In this document: in pieces, positions 33,601-44,723 of the stretch
Numbering within the stretch: the first letter of the stretch is position 1
How the letters are laid out: each line of letters starts with the position of its first letter
NCBI RefSeq assembly: GCF_027595985.1
Contig: NC_073305.1
Span: forward strand, 113,401,759 to 113,465,758
DNA from: Sorex araneus
Lineage: Eukaryota; Chordata; Mammalia; Eulipotyphla; Soricidae
Reading direction: 5' to 3'
Length of the DNA: 64,000 nt
Program-made: the position numbers and the translations under genes
Notes under the pieces: model-generated
What the model was told of the DNA's origin: nothing
Databases searched by the model: none
What the model saw: only the letters and a program-made list of their open reading frames with translations

Positions 33601-33784
33601 AATGTGTAAACAAATGGTTCCTCAAGCAGGTAAATGGGAATAAAAATTAATAGGTTTTTTTAGTGGTACAGGTATTCAGCAACAGTATTAACAATACTCT
33701 CATTCACAAATTCTTTTCTATTTGTGTATATGTTCCTCAATTTCCTTATAAAATTGTTTTTTTAATATTTTGTTTTGTTCTGTT

Positions 33785-33943
33785 TGGGGACATTACCTAG
33801 CAGGTCTCAAGATTACTTCTGGCTCTGGAGACAGGGATAACTCCTGGTGGTGTTCAGAGGACTATATGTGATGCTAGGGCCTGAAGTGGGGCCAGCTGCA
33901 TGCAAGGTAAGTTCCTAAACTCCTCTACTACCTCTCTCGCCCT
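33785..33943 (-). mobile_element. Diverged SOR-like SINE
   Basis: Antisense relic: gattacttctggctctgg, ataactcctggtggtgttc, gcatgcaaggtaag, tacctctctcgccc. Confidence 0.7.
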
Positions 33944-34286
33944 ATTTCAGCAGATTCTTCTAGCTTTTGGCTTATAAATCTTTTGTCTCATTAGTAAAAT
34001 TTATTCCTAAATTTCGTATTATATTTTGATGCTATTATAAATGAAATTATTTTCCTATTTCCCATTTAGGCATGTTATTACTAGTATATAGAAACAACTG
34101 ATTTATGTATGCTGATGTTTTTTATCCCAAAACTTTGCTAAATTGGTTTGTTAGTTCTAGCAAATTTTTTGTGCATTCTATGGTTTTCTGTACATAAGAC
34201 CATGTCACTTGCCGAGACCATTTAACTTTTCCTTTCCAGTTTAGATGTTTTTAATTTTCTTGCCTATTGCTTTAGTTAGGTTGTCA

Positions 34287-34535
34287 CTGGGCTGGAGCAA
34301 TAGCATAGTGGATAGGGAGTTCGTCTTGCATGAGGCCGACCCGGGTTTGATTCCTCTGGCCCTCTTGGGGAGCCTGGCAAGCTACAGAGAGAATCTCACC
34401 TGTACAGCAGAGCCTGGCAAGCTACCCGTGGCCTATTCAATATGCCAAAAATAGTAACAACAGGTCTCACGATGGAGACATTACTGGTGCCCGCTCGAGC
34501 AAATCGATGAACAACAGGTTGATAGTGACAGTGAC
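34287..34535 (+). mobile_element. RTE-tailed SINE in L1, with TSD
   Basis: Sense chimeric class: gctggagcaatagcatagtg, B-box gggtttgattcc, gcctggcaagctacag, atatgccaaaaatag, gacattactggtgcccgctc, aaatcgatgaacaac and tail gatagtgacagtgac. 9-bp TSD (aggttgtca) at 34278-34286 and 34536-34544. Confidence 0.93.
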
Positions 34536-34658
34536 AGGTTGTCATTACTATGCTAAACAAGAATAGTGATAGTGGAACCCTGACTTGTTTTTTGATTTTA
34601 AAAGAAATTCATGTTCAGAGTTAAATTAAGCCTGGGTCAATTTTGTAGATTAAATCTT

Positions 34659-34837
34659 TTTTTTTTTTTTTTTTGCTTTTTGGGTCACACCTGGCGATGC
34701 ACAGGGGTTACTCCTGGCTCTGCACTCAGGAATTACCCCTGGCCGTGCTCAGGGGACCATATGGGATGCTGGGATTTGAACCCGGGTCGGCCGAGTGCAA
34801 GGCAAACGCCCTACCCGCTGTGCTATCTCTCCAGCCC
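34659..34837 (-). mobile_element. SOR-type SINE in L1, with perfect TSD
   Basis: Complete antisense classic SINE with poly(T), gggtcacacctggcgatgc, gatttgaacccgggtcggcc and tgctatctctccagccc. Perfect 15-bp TSD (tgtagattaaatctt) at 34644-34658 and 34838-34852. Confidence 0.97.
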
Positions 34838-35487
34838 TGTAGATTAAATCTTAATTTCTAACTTATTTGGAGAAATAATAAAGCTCTTTAAGTTACTGAG
34901 AAGAAAAATAGAAATAAAGGGTGATATTTCAAATTCTAATCACTGAGATGTGTGTTAGCTCTAAACTTGCCTCAATCATCTTTATTATGTGGAAATGTGT
35001 TGCTCTTATAGATAAATTATTTGAAATTTTTTACATAAAATGGTGTTGAATTTTGTTTAATGCTTTTTCCGTAGCTATTGGAAGGGAAATGATTTCAATA
35101 CTTCATTCTGTTGATGTAGTGTATCACATGTATTGATTTGCCTATATTGAACTGTCTTTGCACCTGAGGGATCAATTCCACTTGGTCATGGTATACAATT
35201 CCTCCTTTAGTGTACTTTTAAATTTGATTTTGTAGTCTTTTATTGAAAAGTTTTACATCTTGTATTTACCACAGATATTGGTCTGGGATTTTCTTTTCCT
35301 TTAATGTTTTTACAAGGCTTTGTTATCAAGATACTGCTGGCCTCATAGTATGAGTTTAGAAATGTTCTCTTGTGTTTTGAAGAATTTGAGAATAACCAAT
35401 TCTTCTACAAAATTTTTAATAAAATTCACCAGTATACTGAGTAATTTGTATTGATAATCTTGCATTTTTCTTTGTTGTAAAGGGTTG

Positions 35488-35530
<43 letters not shown>

Positions 35531-35634
35531 TGCTCCAATATCATTAGTTATTGATTGCTGATTCAGTCTTGGTAACTTGCATATTTCCAGAAATGTATAA
35601 ATTACTTCTATATTTTCAGTTTGTTAGCATATAA

Positions 35635-35922
35635 TGGACTGGAGTGATAGCACAGCAGGTAGGGTGTTTGCCTTGCACGCTGCCAACTCGGGTTTGATTC
35701 CTCCATCTCTCTCAGAGAGCCTCCAGGTTTAATTCCTCCTTCCCTCTAGGAGGGCCTGGTAAGCTACTGAGAGAATCCCGCCCACACAGCAGAGCCTGGC
35801 AAGTTATCAGTGGCGAATTCGATATGCCAAAAACAATAACAAGAAGTCTCACAATGAGATGTTACTGGTGCCCACCAGAGCAAATCGATGAACAATGGGA
35901 CAACAGTGCAACAGTGCTACAG
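35635..35922 (+). mobile_element. RTE-tailed SINE with internal duplication, TSD
   Basis: Sense chimeric class, longer than its relatives: the B-box/joint region (gtttgattcctcc ... tctctcagagagcctcc) is repeated as gtttaattcctccttccc ... aggagggcctgg. The RTE terminus and a tail of acagtgctacagtg follow. Perfect 13-bp TSD (tgttagcatataa) at 35622-35634 and 35923-35935. Confidence 0.93.
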
Positions 35923-36267
35923 TGTTAGCATATAACTACTCATGATAAATATTATAATTCTTTATGTTTGTGCAATACTGATGTCACAACTTTTCTTTCA
36001 TTTGTAATTTTAACTCCTCTCTTTTTTTTCTTAGTCTAACTAAAGGTATGTTAATAGTATTATCAGAAGGCCAAATCTTAGTTTTGCTTATTTTTTTCTA
36101 TTGTCTCCCCAGTATATTTCATTAATCTCTACTTTAATTTTTGTCATTTCCTTCCTTGTGCTAAGTTTAATCCTATAGTACCTTCTTTTTTAATTCCTTG
36201 AAGTGTAAAGTTGGGATGAAATAACATTGAGGTTTTTCTAACTTTTATTTTTGTTTGTTTTTATGAG

Positions 36268-36422
36268 AATAAACCAGGCAGTGCTCAGGGATCACTCCCA
36301 TCTTTTTGCTTGGAAATTACTTCTGGAGGTGCTAAGGGGAACACACAGTGCTGGGAATGAAACCGAGGACCTCACAGATACAAGGCAATTGAGCCGCCCA
36401 TTGAGCCACTAATGCCAAGCCC
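36268..36422 (-). mobile_element. Diverged SOR-like SINE in L1
   Basis: Antisense relic: caggcagtgctcagggatcac, ggaggtgctaaggggaac, gctgggaatgaaaccgagg, gagccactaatgccaagccc. Confidence 0.7.
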
Positions 36423-37015
36423 TCTTCTAACTTTTTAGTTTGGGCCTTTATTGATATAAATGATCATCTTAGAACTTATTTTTCTGCATCCCATATTTTT
36501 CATATATTGTTTTCTTTCTTTCTAAATTCATATTTGATTTATTCTTTGATCAGTTGTTTGTTTAGAACTATGTTGAATGAATACCATATGTTTGTAAATT
36601 TTTCAGTTTTCCTTTTGTTACTGATGTCTAGCTTGAATAACTGCAATCTAAAAAGATAGTTCATATTATTTCAATTGCCTTTATTTTTAAAGCATGCTTT
36701 ATGATGCTCTGATCTATCTTGGAAAATATACTATATTCAATTGAGGAGTATATGTATTCTAGTGCTGTGGATAGAATGTTGCATGTCTTCAGTTCATTTG
36801 TTTTATAGTATTAAACTGGTTTGCTTCATCCTGTTAAATTTACTTTTTTTATACCTGACAATCTACACATATTTAAAGTAGGGTGTTGAGGTCTGCTACT
36901 ATAACTTCATTGTTTTTTATTTCACCCTTCAGTTACTATATTATTGTTTTACATATTTAGAAGCTTCTATATTGGCTGTAAATACAAGTACTTTGAAAAT
37001 CAGTGTTTTGTATTA

Positions 37016-39319
37016 GTATATGACAGGTGTGTGTCCTGCCAGGTTGGTGGAAGAGATCCTCCTAGGTCTAGTAGACTTTGTCATGGATGAGAGGTACTAG
37101 AACTGCCCAAAAGTGTTTTATATTTCTTAGCTGATATTGAGGTCCACAGACCTGATACTGGAGACGCTAATAAACAGTCTTTCATGCCTCTTGGCAAATG
37201 GAGAGACAACAACAGTAAAAGAAATGAAGGATGTGGAAATGTTTAGCAGGTTTGGAAACAAATTCCTCAAGACAAAGGAGAAATAATACATGTAATATCA
37301 CATTAGGATAAGAACATGAAGCATAACTGAATATGGCTGAAATATTTTTGAAACAGCTTCAAAGATAGAGTATAAATACAACCCTAAGGTCAATAGGAGA
37401 CTAGATGAAGGCACTCCTAAGCTACTGAACATATTTCTTACTATGGTTTCTCCTCTCTTACATTTAACATATTTCCACTTCTCTGAATAATTGGGGGTAA
37501 AGCTTCATTGAAAAAAATGATTTTTTTAATTTTCCCTTTGTTTTTACTTATGGTATAGATAATCACTGTTCTTAATTAAATCATCTTTTCCTTCTTTTTC
37601 TTTTCTTTTTTTAGAAAATAGAAATGTTTACTGGAAAACAGAAGAGAAAAAAATAGGACTAAGTCTAATAAAATCCTCTCCTATATAAATATTCCCATGC
37701 AATGTACTAATTACTTAGCACTAATTACTAATTACTTAGCACTAATTTATCTAATGGTACATCAAAAATAATTTGGATTTTCAATACTAATTGTGAATGC
37801 TACTGAACATATTTCTTATCATGTTTTCTCCTCTCTTACATTTAATATATTTCCACTTCAATCTGTGTACAGACATCAACCAAGAGAAAAAAGCACTGCA
37901 ATTGAGTGAGCTTTCATGGATGTTCTTTTGTCTATAAAAGCTAAGGATTTTTTAAGATAGGAAATTAGCTGAATTTCCTTCATAAAGTTAGAAATTAATG
38001 ACAAATGCACATTTGTGAAAATTATTCTTGAAAAAAAATCTGGCTACTCTTTCCTCCTTTTTCTCTGTGTCAGAATGTCAGTGGTACTGAAACAAGCATC
38101 AGTAGTGGTTTCTGACATTATTTCTACTCTAAGCATTGCCACTGGAATTGAGTGGCTAAAAGGTGTCTTTCAATTAATGAAGTATTGGTTATTCTGCTAC
38201 ATTTTATTCCTCCCTGGGGAGCTACTTAGCATCTGGTGGTCCTCCTAATGATGTTGGCAAGGCTCATCTTTCTTGGAGTGACTGGAAATGTACAACCTGT
38301 TACTCAGTGACTGCCAGCAAATAAAGTTCTCTATTTCCCATTCTGCTTCAGTTGCTAAAAGAATGCATGGCTCTCCTCTACTGTATAAAAACCTTTACCG
38401 GCTGTTGAGTTCCTTTCTTTCCAGATAGTATTTAGAATTTTGAATTCCAATATAGTTCTGCTATCTTCACAGTAGGGACCCCTGAGGTACTGATAAAGAA
38501 TATCAAAGCTATTGTTTTTAAAGACTCATTAAACCTAAGTTGTTATATCTTCCATTGTATACTAGCTGTAGCATCTTGGGAAATCAGCCTCTAAAACAAG
38601 GTTTTTGGAATGCTTTCTAATGCATTCATTTTTTAACTTCCCCAGTTCCAGTCTTTACACAAATGAATGATCACTAAATAATATTGAGGAAATGTTGTTT
38701 TTAGAAATGAAGATACATGCTAAATCTATTATGAGCAATTAATTGCATAATTAATTGCATCTACTATGAGCAATTAATTACATAAAATACCTCCATTGGA
38801 ATTATCTGATACATCAACTCTTTAGTATTAAATGGCCACCATCAACTTGTGTATGTAAAAAACAGAATGTGTACATGTTACATGTCTTTATTATTAAGTG
38901 CATCCAAGGGACATGTTGACAGGCTATTTTATTTCAGGGTATTCATTTTTTGAATGTCTAATGTCAAAATTAGACTTAATATTTGTTTCCTTTGGAAGTT
39001 ATTTCTCTTTTAATTTTCTTTAGTTTTTGAAATGAAAAACCCATTATACCTCAGATGTTCACTCTTTTATCCAGGTATGTACATCCAGGTTGATATGAGG
39101 AAAATCCTGAAAAGACTGGTATTGATCTTAATTGGCCAGTATATTCATTGCTCTTTAGGTTGATTACTAAAGCTTTCACTATTGTCTCTTTTCATACCAA
39201 TGTTTTTTTCTTTAAATAACAAATTTGAATCAAATATGTCTTGGAACAGTCTTCTAATAAAATGTTTTATAAGCTGTTATCCCATATTCATTTGTTACTG
39301 AAAATTCTCACTGTTTTGG
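37016..39319. other. Mostly unassigned, with a split direct repeat
   Basis: No gene recognised. It contains a 60-bp direct repeat (37421-37481 and 37799-37859) and between them a small tandem of actaattacttagc (37707-37745). A 77-codon plus frame (38015-38248) has no recognisable domain. Confidence 0.4.
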
Positions 39320-39450
39320 AGGGGCATGCGGGGAGGGATACAACCAGCAGTTCTGAGGCTTACTCCTGGCTTTGCACTCAGGGACCACACGGGGTGCCAA
39401 GGATCAAGCCCATGTTGATGGCATATAGGGCAAGTGCCCGCTCCCTAAAA
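39320..39450 (-). mobile_element. Diverged SOR-like SINE
   Basis: Antisense relic: ggcttactcctggctttgcac, gggaccacacggggtgcc, aaggatcaagcccatgttg, agggcaagtgcccgctccc. Confidence 0.6.
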
Positions 39451-39529
39451 TTTACATTGCTTTTTAGGTATGACTGGTTAATAGTTTAGTCATACACTTG
39501 AGGTATATTATTTCTTCTTATCCACCACA

Positions 39530-40030
39530 AGATCAGTGTCTTCTCCAGACACAGAATGACTGCACCCATTTGTGGAATATAAAGTAACATAATAGGAGAG
39601 TAACACCTAAGTATAGTAGAGATAAAGGCCAGGAGGGTGGCCCCACAGCTTGGAAGCCGGTATCATATGCTGGGGCAAAAGGCAGGTGGGATGGAGAAGA
39701 GATCACTAAGCAAATGATGGTTGGAGGGATCACTGGGGATGGTACATGCATGCTGAAAGTAGGCTGTGGGCCAAACATGATGGCTGCTTAGTGCCTGTGT
39801 TGTAAACCATAGCACTTAAAAGGAGGGACAGAATAAGAGGGAATGTGTCTGCCACAGAGGCAGGGGGTGAGAAGAGATGGGTGTGGCGGAGGGACACTGG
39901 GAGCATTGGTGTTGGAGTGATGGGTACTTGAACATAGTTTGATTGGAACTTAATCACAAAAATTTATACTTCTGTAACTGTATCTCACAATGATTCATTA
40001 AAATAAATAAATAAATAAATAAATAAATAC
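39530..40030 (+). mobile_element. L1 3' end (ORF2 C-terminus and 3' UTR)
   Basis: agaatgactgcacccatttg and gaatataaagtaacataat at the ORF2 end, then the full 3' UTR order: aaggccaggagggtggcc, gccaaacatgatggctgc, gtctgccacagaggcagg, gggagcattggtgttgg, ctgtatctcacaatgattc. Ends with (TAAA)n at 39994-40028. The most complete L1 3' UTR here. Confidence 0.88.
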
Positions 40031-40309
40031 ATGACTCAACCAGAGGCCAAAAAAATAGTATTTCAATTAATGTAAGACTAAAAATACTAATTCATGGCCT
40101 AAAAAGTTACAGTTGTGATACTTTGGGAAATAAGAAAGTATGAGTAATTAAGGTGATCATAAAAGGGTCTTTGGTAGAGATATATATTTTATCTATGTCC
40201 ATTACACAGAATTATCCACATTTTAGTCATTTATTTTATTGTATATGTGTATACCTTTCAAAAACATATTATCAAAAAATAATTTTTAATGAACTATATA
40301 TAAAAAAAG

Positions 40310-40400
40310 CTCAGTGTCCTCTGCATGACTGAAACTTAATCATGAATAGCTTTGTAAGGGTCTATCTCATAGTGATTCAATAAAAACAATTTTTTTAAAT
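40310..40400 (+). mobile_element. L1 3' UTR tail fragment
   Basis: Terminal 80-90 bp of the same L1 3' UTR: gcatgactgaaacttaatc, agctttgtaagggtctatc, agtgattcaataaaaac, then A/T-rich. Confidence 0.7.
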
Positions 40401-40639
40401 CAAAGATGATATTGACATTCAAAAAAAGGAGGATCATTGTCTTTACAGTAATTCTGTGTTCTTGTTTTTTTTGACAAAAATTTTTAAATTGCAATCTGAC
40501 ATCAATTTAAATAACAATTGTTATTTAAAGTATTCACTTCTATTAAAGTTGTTTGGTAAGTGCTGGCTTTTGATTTTGAAATCAATTGACTTGGTTGAAG
40601 TAAAACTCATTTCTGTGTCAAAACTTAGTGAAGGTCCTG

Positions 40640-40928
40640 GAAAAATAGTGCAGAACACCTGTCATCTTGTAGGCATGAGATCGTGGATTCCATCCTTGAC
40701 ACCACACTACCCATGCTGAGTGAGGTACTTGACACTATTACTGGGATCCCTGGCACCTCAACCAAGTGAAGAGCTCTCTTGTACACAGCAACCAACTGTG
40801 TGTGAGCACTGCAACTAATTGTGCAACCCTTGTCAGCACACAACAACAGAGGAATGATTCCTGAGCACAGAGCCAGAACTAAGCACTGACAACCACTGAG
40901 TCGGGGCAATCAAAAATAAACAAACAAA
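40640..40928 (+). mobile_element. Diverged, elongated SOR-like SINE
   Basis: Sense: gaaaaatagtgcagaacacc, gagatcgtggattccatcc, ..., ggaatgattcctgagcacag, then A-rich. About 290 bp against a usual 185; the extra 100 bp (about 40730-40850) contains repeats of gcaactaattgtg/accaactgtgtg type. Confidence 0.5.
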
Positions 40929-41587
40929 AAGCATTTGTGGTCTCATTTATTAATATCAAATTAATACAAACACAAATTCTTCCATTTTCTCCCCCCACCT
41001 TTGTAATCTGCTTTACTTTAAGTATTTTCTCTTAAATAATTCTAGGTTTGCATTTCTTGAGAAAAATTGGTGTTGCTATAGGGTAGCAATTTGTCCCAGT
41101 GACCATGGGGTTCCCCCCTTTTCCTGTGTTTTCACTCCTTATTTCTGTGGGCACAAGTTCTCAAAGGGAATTGGCCATCACCCTGAAGTCAAAAATTAGA
41201 ATTTCAGGATGATTCCCACTCCCCTAAACTGAGAGTCAGAGAGGTAAATCATATTTTCAAAGATCATAAATACTAAACCGTCTCATCAATCAGCCATCAC
41301 CACACTGCTATTTTTCTTGGAAATAAATAGACTCAGTGCTTTTCGTCACTATGGGCATTGCTTTTCAATCTTTATTCCCAGCATGTGCTCATCTCACTTG
41401 TTTTTCTCTATCTCTGTAACAGGCTCTGCTTCATCCTAGCTGTGCCTCTGAGAGTCATTCTCTCCTCTCCGCCGCCAGTGAGGGGAGTGAGTTCACAGTG
41501 ACTGCATTCGGTTCACTAGATCACAAATGATGATTCAATAGCAAAAAATTGTTTCTGTAGTCACACAAAACAGTTTAAATTGTTCTC

Positions 41588-41765
41588 AGGGACCAGACCG
41601 ATGGCTTAGAGGTTAAGACAGTTGACCCAGCTTTGATCTCGAGCACCACATGAGCCACTGATGCTTCTGGGTGTGACCCTGGAGGCTCCCAAACACTGCA
41701 GAAGTGGCCCAAGTAATTCCCACACCAGAGCCACGAGCAACACCACATTCTTGGGTCCTCAAATA
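41588..41765 (+). mobile_element. Diverged SOR-like SINE
   Basis: Sense relic: gggaccagaccgatggctta, cccagctttgatctcgagc, gcttctgggtgtgaccctgg. Confidence 0.55.
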
Positions 41766-42494
41766 AAATTTTCAGAATACTTGGCTATGAATCACTAGGA
41801 AAGGTCTCGGGTATACTGACATACACACAAATAAACACAAAAGTTAATACATTCCTTCTATACAGCAAGATATGCAGAGGGTTAAAAATGGGAGAATTCA
41901 GGGGGCGGGAAAAAATGGGGGAATTCTTTAAAATAATGAAAACCCTCACCATGTTTTCTGAAAACAACCTAATTGTTTTAAGTCATAAAGGTAAAAGATT
42001 CCTGCAGGACCCATGAGTAAGAAACCTGTTCATTCTCAAAGTTTCTTGATGGTTTCCTCATGGTTATTGCTGAGGGTTTCTTGGAATCGTGAGAAAGAAC
42101 CAAGGAACAGCCCACTCAAACTTTAGTTATAAAGAACCCTAAACCAGCACAAAAATAAATCTTGCCATCTTTAAAACCTTAATTTTCTTAAACCTGAGAA
42201 GTCCTCTCCTCCCTTTTTTTGGCCATATACACGGTCACAGTTTGTTTGCAGGATTAGGACATAGCTATTTCTTGGGAGACCACTTTCCTACAATAATGAA
42301 CTTGGTGACATAGAAATAGAAAAGAAATGAGTTAGAATAAACACAGGAGGGAAAAATACATCTTGAAGAATGCCATGTATAGTTTCGACTCCCCAGGGCA
42401 CAAAATTCTACTTGCATTTAAAAATAAGATCAATAGAAATTGAAAAGGGAAAATATACTTGAGGTTGAAAATAAACTTAACTGCTAAATATCTG
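41766..42494. other. Unassigned stretch
   Basis: No repeat or gene recognised. 40930-41587 is likewise unassigned. Confidence 0.35.
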
Positions 42495-42668
42495 AGATCA
42501 GAGAGAGAGAGTACAGTGGGTATGACATTTGCCTTGCATCAACTGACATGGGTTCAATCCATGGTACTACGTATGGTACCCAAGCACAACCAGGAGTGAT
42601 CCCAGAGTACACATCCAAGACTAAGCCTTGAGCACCGCCAGGTGTGACCCCAAAAATAACAACAAAAT
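42495..42668 (+). mobile_element. SOR-like SINE
   Basis: Sense: gagagagtacagtgggtatg, catttgccttgcatcaac, gggttcaatccatggtac, accaggagtgatcccagag, gccaggtgtgaccccaaaa and an A-rich end. Confidence 0.85.
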
Positions 42669-42834
42669 TATCAATATCTTAAGGAGACTCACATACCTAA
42701 AATGGTAATGGAAAAAATTGGTCAGGGCCTCCTGCAGTTTAAGAATATTGTATTGTGCCATATTCTCATGATCCTAAGAGGAATGTGCTGGAGAAGGGAA
42801 TAACCAAAAACAAATCCTAAACTATTTTTATTGG

Positions 42835-42961
42835 GTATATATATGTATATATATACATATATGTATATATTTATTATAACAGTGAGACCAAGGGGCCAAG
42901 GTTGTGGCTTAGTAGTAAGGCAGATACCTTGCATATTCAATTTCCTAAAGTTGCTGGAAAG

Positions 42962-42992
<31 letters not shown>

Positions 42993-43015
42993 CGTACATA
43001 TATATATGTAGGTAT
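42835..43015. repeat. (TA)n microsatellites around a SINE head relic
   Basis: TATA-rich runs at 42837-42872 and 42964-43008 flank a 65-bp sense fragment resembling a SINE head (ggggccaaggttgtggctta, aaggcagataccttgcat). The second run is self-complementary, with centre tatatacgtacatata. Confidence 0.8.
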
Positions 43016-43639
43016 GTGTAAATACACCTTTGGGGAAGGGATCAGATATATAATATAGCCATGAAGCAAATGGAATAAAATGTCAGTACATGAGCTTAAA
43101 CGAAAGGCTTATAGGTGTTCTTTGTGACCTTCTTGTTATTTCAATGTTTCTATGACTGTGAAACCATTTCCAAATAAAAGTTTTTTCAAATAGCATTTGT
43201 TCGGTGTCATCTTGAAGCTGTGAGATGTAGCAAAAATTATCACACCAACAATAGAACTTTTTGAAATGAAAATAGTACTGTGAAGAATGTTAAAAGAGGC
43301 CTCACTTCAGAATGACTTTTGTTGACTCTGAAACCCAACTTTGCAATTACCTCATCACAAATGTCTGCACACTGAACACCAAACCTTCAAGATCATTAAA
43401 GTACTCCTTCTTGCGATTTCAAGCATGAATAAGTCAGAACCAAGTAAGACAATCTCATACAAATTCTTTAAAATGAGGAGTAATGGCAAAGATCGAATAT
43501 ATGAAAGTCAAAGAAAAAATTTGTCTCGCCAATATTTTATTCCATAACATCAGTGTTAGCAACCAAAGAATTATGATAAATAAAATCCATGGTTAATAAG
43601 ACTGTCATAGGGCTCTAACAAAATTGCCAACTACTTGAG

Positions 43640-43815
43640 AATACATAAACTCAATATAGATATGAAAACAACCCAAATGTGCAACAACAGACAAATGGAT
43701 CAGGAAGTTGTGGTATATACACAAAATGGAATACAATGAAGCACTAAGAAAAACCAAAATCATGCCATTTATAACAACATGGATAAAACTAAAGGACATT
43801 CTCATTTCTTTAACC
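43640..43815 (+). mobile_element. L1 ORF2 C-terminal fragment
   Basis: Sense L1 coding pattern: acaacccaaatgtgcaacaa, caaatggatcaggaagttg, tggtatatacacaaaatgg, aatacaatgaagcactaag, aacaacatggataaaacta. It breaks off before the 3' UTR. Confidence 0.8.
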
Positions 43816-43944
43816 CAGATTTCTTTTAATTTTAATTTAATTTTCTTTTAATTTTAATTTTTAATTCTTTTAATCGTCAAATCTTTTAATTCCCAGTCAG
43901 CTATTTACCACTGTCCAGGAGTCCACATTCTTTCAAATTATGTC

Positions 43945-44175
43945 AATTTCTTTTTTCACAAAGAATAGGTTAGCCAAACTAAGTACCAATCAGATTGCAT
44001 ATGCCCTTATTAGGATTTGTAAGATAATCTCATATGTTCTTATGAAAATAAGGCTTGTAGATGACCAGTTGGTTATATGCATCCTGAAAAGGGTTGTAAG
44101 GTGATGTTTTGGAAGTCTGGTCCCTCCTTCCTCATTTTGTTCCCTCCCTTTTCATTACCTCCATTAAAGAAGTAT
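43945..44175 (-). mobile_element. Fragment of class I ERV LTR (same family as 49378-49991)
   Basis: Plus strand reads the reverse complement of the U3 part of the 49.4-kb LTR: accaatcagattgcatatgc, aggatttgtaagataatctc, atatgttcttatg, aaaagggttgtaagg, then ctcc-rich. No R/U5 part is present. Confidence 0.7.
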
Positions 44176-44368
44176 GGCAATATTAATATGGAACAAATAT
44201 AGAATAAAACACAGTATGTGCTTTATTTTCTTCAAAAGAATAAATATTTATTCTTTAAATATTAACACTATTCAAGCATAATCGTCCAATTCAGGCTGTT
44301 AGGCATTCAAATGAATCGATGTTCATGGCCAAGTTCGTGTTGACAAGGACACCAACGCCACCAACGCC

Positions 44369-44551
44369 TCAGTTGTCACATGTTCTGAGGAACAATTCTT
44401 CTCCAGTGTCAAAAATGGAGTGATGTGATTGATGTCTACTCGTTTTGGTCAGACCAATGATATCATACTTGATCTTCTGCGATTGCACCATCAGGTCCTC
44501 CATGGATGCTTCTAATGCCAGCGTACGTGCATTGAAAGTACAGACAATCAT
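44369..44551 (-). pseudogene. RTE endonuclease N-terminus (inverted 5' segment)
   Basis: A 60-codon minus frame beginning MIVCTFNARTLALEAS and continuing KIKYDIIGLTKTSRHQ. This is the start of an APE-type endonuclease: it matches MTVCTFNTRTLPLEAF in the second RTE locus (56188-56373, minus). In an intact element it would lie upstream of the YTPTSNYDEEE segment now read from the opposite strand at 44724. Separated from its body by the inversion, so it cannot be translated as one protein. Confidence 0.85.
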
Positions 44552-44723
44552 TTTAGTCTTTCTTCATTTTGAAAGTCTAGTTCGTCCCCGAGATTTTTTT
44601 CAGCCTCTCCTTGCTCATTTTTCTTAACGCTGCAGTATTGGGGGCTATTTTGGTGGCAGGTGAATGAGGCCAATTGTTGTTACTGTTGTTGGCATATTGA
44701 ATGCCCGAATTGCACAAGTATGC

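Larger units (their letters stand above)
33944..37015 (-). mobile_element. Decayed L1 ORF2, antisense, with four SINE insertions
   Basis: Plus strand follows the reverse complement of L1 ORF2 over about 3 kb: cttctagcttttggcttat, ccaaaactttgctaaattgg, ggaaccctgacttgttttt, tgtatcacatgtattgattt, tcttttcctttaatgtttt, gataccgctgg-like and catagtatgagtttag, tcttagttttgcttatttttt, then gttgaggtctgctactat (about 36870) and attggctgtaaataca. Interrupted at 34287, 34659, 35635 and 36268. A (TTA)n expansion sits at 35491-35529. No frame survives. Confidence 0.85.

Noticed and set aside
32526-34861. Recurring frames with MGCWESNPGRPRARQTPYPLCY or GSHLAMHRGYSWLCTQE-type peptides, seen at many loci
   Set aside because: These are translations of the antisense classic SINE. 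Their apparent conservation is DNA-level family similarity, not a protein family.
38015-38248. Hydrophobic 77-codon frame as a small membrane protein or exon
   Set aside because: No family resemblance, no convincing splice sites in frame; AT-rich DNA often gives hydrophobic frames.
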